DNA of 64,000 nucleotides. Source: Coix lacryma-jobi var. lacryma-jobi. Its lineage: Eukaryota; Streptophyta; Magnoliopsida; Poales; Poaceae. The stretch covers positions 154,994,357 through 155,058,356 of the forward strand of contig CM019824.1 in NCBI GenBank assembly GCA_009763385.1, given 5' to 3'. Positions 57,350 through 64,000 of the stretch are shown one piece after another (within the stretch, counting starts at the first letter, position 1; each line of letters starts with the position of its first letter). A program made the translations under genes and the position numbers. The notes below the pieces were generated by a model that saw nothing but the letters and a program-made list of their open reading frames with translations, was not told the origin of the DNA and did not search any database.

Positions 57350-59619
57350 ATGTCCAATAATGTCTTCTTCGCCATGAAAGGGAGGGACCTGAATGCTGCA
57401 GGTTAGTAGTAGCTTCTGGTGTATGTATGTGAGCTGCTTGCATCATCGTTCAATTTCAGTTTTGCAGCAATACGGCAAATTGGTTTGGAATCGCCCATGA
57501 AATATTTTCAGATAATTCGTGCACCACAGCGCGCGCAGATATACAAAATTCCGTTGATGTTTCAGATCCACAGAGCTGCAACGCGGCACGGGCACGGTTG
57601 AGGAGCGCCAGCCTGCACTATGTTGATTTGCCCAATAGGCAGAAGGATGATACGCGGCAGTACCAGTAATAATTACGATGCTCAATTGATCTGAACCTTT
57701 ATATGACGTTGATCTAAATCAGGTGCAGAACTGCAAACGATGATGTGGCCATGACCCCCAACTAATACATGCATGGATGCAGGATGTTTGTTGCTACATG
57801 GAATGTTGGAGGAAAGACGCCGAGTACCAGGCTTAACCTGCAGGATTTTCTTCAGGTTGAAGAATCACCTGACATTTACGTCTTAGGGTACGTACGGCCA
57901 TATTTCACATTTCGAAATGTTTCGTATAATTTGTTGTTTGGAATATTTGCATTTGGACTTCCCAGTAGTAGTATGCAACTATGCATGTCTGTATATTTGC
58001 TACGTACTCCGTACCAAATTTTTCTTACCGCCACGAGTAGGTTTCAGGAGATAGTTCCCCTGACCGCGGGAAACGTGCTGGTCGTGGAGGACAACGAGCC
58101 GGCGTCCAGGTGGCTGGCCCTCATCCACCAGGCGCTGAACGAGCCCCAGGAGCAGCACGACGACGACGACGACCCGGCACCGCCGGAGCCGCTGCCGCCC
58201 GCAGACGCCGGCCGGCGCCACCACCACCGGCGCCGCGACTCCTCCCTCTTCTTCCAGACGCCGTCGCTCAAGGTGCTCAGCAACAGCTACCGCGTCGACA
58301 GCGCGCTCGTCAAGACGTGCAACTGCTCCGCCGAGCCGTCGTCCATGCGGCGCAGGGCGACGGAGATACGCGCGTCCGTGTACCGCGCCGAGGCCGAGGC
58401 CGAGGCCGCCGAAGCGGCGGCGGCCGCCGAGGGTGGCGAGACATCATCCACCTGCGGGTGCAGTGACGACGCCGAAGCAGACGGCGGCGCAGCGGACACG
58501 CCGACGACGCAGTGCGGCGAGCCTGGCGGCGGCGGCGGCGGCATGAGCTACTGCCTGATCGGGAGCAAGCAGATGGTGGGGCTGTTCCTGTCGGTGTGGG
58601 TGAAGCGGGAGCTGGTGGAGCACATCGGCCACCTCCGCGTGGACTGCGTCGGCAGGGGCATCATGGGCTGGCTCGGCAACAAGGGCTGCATCGCCATCTC
58701 CATGACGCTGCACCGCACCAGCCTCTGCTTCGTCTGCAGCCACCTGGCCTCCGGCGAGAAGGAGGGCGACGAGGTGCGCCGCAACGCCGACGTCGCCGAG
58801 ATCCTCAGGAGCGCGCACTTCCCGCGCGCGTGCAAGCTGCCGGCGGCCACCCATCGAGTCCCGGAAAAGATTCTTGAGCACGAGTAATCTAATAATAATT
58901 AAGCAAGCTTTAATTTCGAAAGCGCCTATTATATTATGAACCTGACCACCACCACAATCTTAACGCAATTTTATTTACAATGTTGGAGCAGCCGGATGAT
59001 ATGGCTCGGTGATCTGAACTATCGAGTGTCGCTAAGCTACGAAGAGACAAGAACGCTGCTCGAGGAGAATGACTGGGACGCTCTTCTGAAGAAAGATCAG
59101 GTATATGAACTGAACTGTCCACAGCAGTTTTGATCATCATCAGACACTGACGACCACAAACATAACAAATTCTGTGCAGCTCATAATTGAGAGAGAAGCA
59201 GGAAGAGTGTTCAGTGGCTGGAACGAAGGCAAGATCTGCTTCGCGCCGACGTACAAGTACACGCACAACTCCGACGCCTACGCCGGCGAGACGGCCAAGT
59301 CCAAGAAGAAGCGGAGGACGCCGGCATGGTATTCAACTATTCATCCCGAGCGACATTGTAATTCGATCTTCAGCTCTCGATCGATCATCACGTATAATAT
59401 GTTACCGAAGGCCGTACATGTCAGTGTAGGTGCGACCGGATACTGTGGCACGGCGACGGCATCGAGCAGCTGCAGTACCTGCGCGGCGAGTCCAGGTTCT
59501 CCGACCACCGGCCGGTGTGTGGCGTGTTCGCCGTCGAGGTGGACACCGGCGACGGCGGCAAGATCAGGAGGGGGTACTACTCCGTGAACGCGCGGATCGG
59601 TCATGACAAGCTGGCGTAG
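57350..59619 (+). CDS. Inositol-polyphosphate 5-phosphatase (plant type I)
   Basis: Seven exons: 57350-57401, 57566-57665, 57783-57887, 58041-58883, 58992-59100, 59180-59328 and 59430-59619; 515 aa, all GT-AG and in phase. The catalytic domain starts at residue 52 (MFVATWNVGGKTP), followed by DIYVLGFQEIVPL, then a long insert (about 120-245) rich in Asp, His, Arg, Ala and Glu. Then come WLGNKG (about 295), CSHLASGEKEGD (about 318), WLGDLNYR (about 371), PAWCDRILW (about 452) and FSDHRPV (about 474), the signature motifs. These enzymes remove the 5-phosphate from inositol phosphates or phosphoinositides and affect Ca2+ signalling, auxin transport and vein patterning. Acidic extensions and the lack of WD40 repeats place it with the short plant enzymes. 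The most 5' exon is the least certain. Confidence 0.88.
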
Positions 59620-60088
59620 ACACGGCTAACTTCTGCAAGCCCCCTCGTATAGTGGAATGGTGTGTATAGGCAAGATCACTAGAACAGTAAAAGATAGTAC
59701 TAGTGAGCATGGATGGCTGCTGAGGTCTGAGGAGTACGCTTTCGTTGTGTGTTGTGTGACATCTGTCATCTGTGGCTAACTGAAAAGATCCAACGGTGTC
59801 CGTTGCCCCCTACTATACATTCCCACTATCAACTCTTCTCTTGTATAGATTCTTCTAGAAAAAATATAGGGAGCACTAAGAAAAAAATATAGGGAGCACT
59901 GCCATATATTCCTTCTGTTCTAAAATAATTACAATTCTAAAGTTTAAAATTTGTCTAAAAAATATAACTTACCACAAAAAACAAGATAGTTCTGTAAACT
60001 TAATTAATTACATATATTACGATAATTTTACGAGACGATTTTTTTAAACCTAATTAGTCCATGATTTGACAATGTTGTGCTATAGTAA
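59620..60088. other. 3' flank of the 5-phosphatase, MITE remains
   Basis: 3' untranslated sequence to about 59800. From about 59925 an AT-rich repeat (TTCTAAAATAATTACAATTC...) like common grass MITE ends runs into the Tourist-type insertion below. No gene. Confidence 0.45.
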
Positions 60089-60418
60089 ATTCCCGTTTGA
60101 CACGGCTTCATTTCACTAGTGAAGCCATTATTTTGGACTTCGGCTCCATGAAAGACTCTATCTATGAAGTTGAAGCCGTTTTGATAAATCGTTTGGCAAA
60201 ATAGCTTCACATGCAACGTTCGTCAAAATATGCTCTCACAAAACGCCACGTAGGATGAGTGAAGCCATTATTTTTTGCTTCATCTCATATCAAACATTTG
60301 TGAGAGCACGTTTTAAGGGGCTTCCTGGGTGGAGCCGTTTTATTTTACCCCATTTGATACAAAACAACTCAAAACAGCTCTTGAAGCCGGTGGAGGAGCC
60401 ATGTCAAACAGGACCTAA
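60086..60418. mobile_element. Tourist-like MITE nested in an older MITE
   Basis: Element 60089-60415 (327 bp) with inverted ends ATTCCCGTTTGACACGGCTT and GGTCCTGTTTGACATGGCTC (the latter read inward from the right), flanked by TAA on both sides. The surrounding sequence (AATTAGTCCATGATTTGACAATG before; GCTAACGATAGATTAA and AATTTGTCTC after) reads as one older MITE split by it. Confidence 0.65.
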
Positions 60419-60739
60419 ATATGTGCTAACGATAGATTAACTAGTCTTAATAATAAATTTGTCTCATAGTTTCACGATGAAATCTGTAATTTATTTTTTA
60501 TTGGTAATCTGAATATCAAATCCAACACACTATATGACGTTCGATGTGACACTCCAAAACTTTTCATACACCAAAACACCGCTGAACTAAAAATACCGAG
60601 TTTGAAAACTTGAATAGCGTCTTGAGACATGTTCAAAGAGGCACGCATGTTTTGCTCGAAAAAAAACACAGGTGAAACTTTGCATCCTATAGCATTTTGT
60701 TGTATCTTTCCGTCGAATCATCCATCGTTCACTATACGA

Positions 60740-61310
60740 TGGTTACCTATGTTGTCTTGATACGGATACGATACATATCACACACACTAATACGTTATTC
60801 CTCCAAAAACACTAACACAGAGATACATCTAATATAATTTGATATAATAATTATTATACATAAATTACAAGTTAAAATTAGTTATCTAAAAAGTTTAATC
60901 TTAAAACTTAGCAAGCAATTTAGTACAAAATGAAAACTAAGAATACTTAAAAAAAAGAAGTTATTTAGATGTCTATCTCTCCTTCAAGCCTCAATAACTT
61001 TTTTAGCTAGTTTTATCAATTTTTATTGAGAAAGAGAATTCTAATCCTACGCTTTGAGGAACAAGTGAGAAAAAAAACGACACTAAAAGAAATCATATAT
61101 TATGGCGCTAGGTAACAATGCGAGAATAGGAAAGCTAATTACTATCCACAATAATTTAGTCTACGTAGGTCCCCTTTTCTAGTTTTGCGTAATATCTGAG
61201 TTAACAATCGTATCGGTATCCAGTTTTATTAGTACGACTAGGATGCGTATGCAACATGTATTGAAGGAGTATACCTATTCGATACGTATCCCCGCAACGT
61301 AGGTGGTTAC
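60740..61310. mobile_element. Short inverted-repeat element with possible TSD TGGTTAC
   Basis: TGGTTAC at 60740-60746 and 61304-61310 flanks ends CTATGTTGTCTTGATACGG and, read inward from the right, CCTACGTTGCGGGGATACG, an imperfect inverted repeat. The interior is AT-rich and noncoding. A 7-bp duplication fits no family cleanly; an 8-bp hAT duplication with one mismatch is possible. Confidence 0.45.
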
Positions 61311-61517
61311 TTCCAGTGATTGCCGTCAGATTGTGACGGCCAGGTCAAAACTCCCAAAACTTTCTGTTTACTGCGAATGCTGAGTCATCAGAAATAAAGA
61401 AGCAAAGAAAGCAACCGCCCGTCCATGGTGCATGGCCGGCGGCGACTGTACCCAAACCCCGACCGACGCAGCCCTTACCCCCATCCCATCCTCCTCACTT
61501 TCTCCACGCCGGCGACG

Positions 61518-63259
61518 ATGGCGACTTGGCCCAACCCAGCCGTTCCGCTCCTCCTCGTCGCCGCGCTGCTCGCGTTGGAGGACTGGCTCTCCACGCCCTC
61601 TTGCTCGGGGGGCCCGCCCGCCGCCCACGGTTCCGGGGACCTCAGGGCCATGATGGTCGCCGACCTGATGCTCCTCGGGTCGGATGCGTCCTTCGTTGAC
61701 CGCCACTTCCGCGACCATGTCATGTCCAAGTTCTTCGCTGTGAGTGATAGGATTCAGATGCGAGCGAGTGCCCCGAAGTTTTTCGAAATTTTGTTACATA
61801 TATTGAAATGGTTAGTCTTTGCGCACGTTAGATGGGCTAATACAGTTGCGAATGTGCTGTTCTGGTTCTGGGGTGCTAAAAGTAGTGTATTGCACTTGCA
61901 CGTTTTGATGCGATTTCATTGTTCAATTGAGGGTCCACTTACTGTTAGATTTGATTTGCGATGTTATGCCTTTTTCCCCCAGAATTCTATTCAAAGATTG
62001 AAGCCGGATATGATCGTAGTCCTTGGGGACATCTCAGCGAGAGGTTCAGAATCAACGGAGGCTAAATGGATTTCTGTTATCCAACAGTTTGAGGGGATAC
62101 TGGGACCTTACTCCACTCTTCCTCTTCATATTGTTTTGGGTGATAAAGATGTCGGAACCTGTGCGAATTTGGAGGGGAAATTCGTCCACCGCAGAGCCAA
62201 ACATTTGCAAGGGTTGGATTCAAGTGGATGTGGCTCTTTTGATATTAGTAACATAAGTTTCGTGTCACTAAATGCGGTTGCACTGCTCTGTAGCGGCAAT
62301 GCCTTGCGGTTCAGCATTGAGAAGGTTATGGAGAGGGAGAACAATCATATCCGAAAGGGAAGGGTTTATGAAGCAGAATGTAACCCTTTAGGTTGTGAAA
62401 GGAGTGAAAATTTTCCTGACATTAGTTGGAGGCAAAACAACATGGAGTCAGGGTCAGGTCCTGTCGTTTTGCTCCATTTTCCATTGCATAAGTTCGATGG
62501 AGAAGTTACTGGTGTTCCCACATTTTCAGAGTCGGTTGTCCCTGATCATTCATTAGCTGACTCAATTTCAAAACTAAGGTAAATCATCAATAGTATGTAG
62601 TTTGTGAGTAGAATCTTTAATCCTGTACTGCTGTATTACATTAATGTTATTTTTGAAGCCTGGAATTGGTGTGATATGTATCATGACATGCTGCTTGAAA
62701 CCATGCAGTGGAGCTAATGACAGGAGGTTATACGATCGCTTCCATACTCTTCCTGCAAATTCAACGCAATATATCCTTCAGGCACTTAAACCAAGGTGAG
62801 CCCTCTGTATTGATAAATGGCCTTCTTTTTGCACCTAAGATGTGTGTATCTTTGGATTGAATTATCTGTTATAGTTGGCTGTTCTTTTTGTTATATTCTC
62901 TGGCTGGTGTGTCATCATGTTATGTGTAAAATTATATTCAAATTATTATTCATGAAAGTTCTGTTTTGCTTTCTTTAGAATGGTAACTGAAGTCCAAATG
63001 TCATTTTTTCTGCAGGATTGTATTCAATGCTCATGCTGGTAGCTTCTCTGTCTTTGTCCATGCTGATGGTACACATGAAGTAACAGTACCAGCTATGACA
63101 TGGAAGACAAGAGGAGTTCCTGGTTTTGTCATTGCTACATTTGACACTAAAGGGTCTGTGACTCTGAGGTGTTGTTGGTTAGCTCGAGAATGGCATGTAA
63201 TTATGGTATATCTAGCATTCTTGTGCTTGACAGCTCTTGCAATAAGATGGTCACATTGA
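61518..63259 (+). CDS. Metallophosphoesterase, Cdc1/PGAP5-like, two membrane spans
   Basis: Four exons: 61518-61739, 61983-62578, 62709-62795 and 63016-63259; 382 aa, all GT-AG and in phase. The start ATGGCG has a good context; an upstream in-frame ATG (61425) is less likely. A hydrophobic segment near residues 9-22 and another at the C-terminus (VIMVYLAFLCLTALAI) would anchor it, with the catalytic domain between: MVADLMLLGS, VVLGDISARGSE (GD motif), HIVLGDKDVG in place of GNHD, and FNAHAGSFS. The calcineurin-like fold binds two metals. Yeast Cdc1/Ted1 and human PGAP5 remove ethanolamine phosphate from GPI anchors in the ER/Golgi; a similar role is inferred. Asp replacing the Asn of GNHD, and a weak first metal motif, deserve attention. 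Confidence 0.85.
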
Positions 63260-64000
63260 TATGAATGAAAAGTCAAATCTTAATCCAAGGTATCTGTGGT
63301 GCTTATATCGCCTTTATATTTGTTGGCTTCACATATTTGGTTTCATCCATGAACTTTTGCCTTCTGGTTTTTATTGCTGTCACTACCATCTGAATAATTT
63401 TTAGACCAATTTGAATGTCATATCCTTAGATCTCAATACACAACCTTTGAACTAGAAGCTTCTTGATTTGTTTGTTGGCCTTTTATCCTCTATGTGTCCA
63501 GCAAGTGCATGAAAGCAAGATCGAGTGCCTTATGTCCTTGGGCACTTTGGCTTTACTAATGAACCAGTGTGCTTGCTGATGATTTATAGACTCTGTAGTT
63601 CATGTGCCATGGTATCCTACTGGAAATTAAGATATATTTCAGTCCAGTAACTCATAGAATTCCAAGATTCTTAAGGATAATTTATTTGGTATGAAATCAC
63701 TATGCACAGACTGATAGCTAGTGTTCACAAACTCAGCATACATCAGCACTGCTTTTCTGTGAACAAATAGTCAGTGAGGTGTGCATGAGCTTTTTGTAAT
63801 AACCGCTTTGTGTCATATGTTCATCAGACATACCAGAGTAACTTTACTGTCTCAAACAAGATTCTATTTAAGCTTCTTTCTTGTGATTCTGTTAGGTCAA
63901 TGTTGATGACTAGCACATTTGGATTCAGTAGGACGCATGATGAGAATTATTCACAAGGAGCGTAACATGTTAGCAGGCTTTTGCTCTGAGGACCAAATGG
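63260..64000. other. 3' flank of the metallophosphoesterase gene
   Basis: 3' untranslated and intergenic sequence. No long frame, terminal repeat or recognisable element to the end of the window. Confidence 0.5.

Noticed and set aside
58110..58881. Frames of 80-145 codons overlapping the 5-phosphatase on both strands
   Set aside because: They are shadows of the GC-rich fourth exon. Only the frame carrying the WLGNKG and SHLASGEKEGD motifs is supported.

Overview
The window is a piece of a grass (Poaceae) nuclear genome, probably a panicoid species. The evidence is plant-type genes with short GT-AG introns, grass-style MITEs, and large nested LTR retrotransposons; the species is not identified. 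Roughly 1-47.2 kb is a retrotransposon nest and roughly 49.9-63.3 kb is a genic island of four genes.

Repeat nest (names are mine). Element W is a plus-strand Ty1/copia element of Sirevirus type. Its 5' LTR is 945-2509, gag starts at 2563, pol is 23785-26827, a large extra reading frame runs from about 28.3 to 32.8 kb, and a split 3' LTR lies at 33341-34515 and 46889-47215. W gag is cut at 4725-23519 by minus-strand Sirevirus material with target-site duplication (TSD) GAGTG. The outermost copy there is X, with LTRs 4725-6655 and 23093-23519. Inside X is a second, related copy Y, whose surviving parts are gag, LTR, complete internal region and LTR (7737-21106). Y gag is itself split by a 914-bp hAT element (TSD GAAGAAAC). 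A solo LTR, S (28817-30770, TSD CCACC), sits in the extra reading frame of W. A 12.4-kb Ty3/gypsy element G of Tat/Retand type (34516-46888, TSD CGGAG) sits in the 3' LTR of W. All pol genes carry stops and frameshifts, so nothing here looks autonomous now.

The most interesting object is on the minus strand of G, between pol and the 3' LTR. It is a six-exon antisense gene (44883-41888) whose exon phases all agree. It resembles the 'putative gypsy-type transposon' domain family and continues into a coiled-coil-like region. The second notable theme is dense arrays of palindromic repeats in the Sirevirus LTRs. One array consists of seven stem-loops whose two arms change together from unit to unit.

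Genic island. In order: a plastid-type 2,3-bisphosphoglycerate-dependent phosphoglycerate mutase-like gene (plus, 50207-52691); an intronless SYP2-type syntaxin (minus, 54136-53294); an inositol-polyphosphate 5-phosphatase (plus, 57350-59619); and a two-membrane-span metallophosphoesterase of the Cdc1/PGAP5 type (plus, 61518-63259). I built exon models by eye from splice sites and reading phase, and every model closes in frame. A 1.42-kb Mutator-like foldback element with a perfect 9-bp TSD lies about 290 bp upstream of the syntaxin start, and several MITEs occupy introns and spacers. The four genes do not form an obvious pathway; they touch carbon metabolism, vacuolar trafficking, phosphoinositide signalling and GPI-anchor processing.
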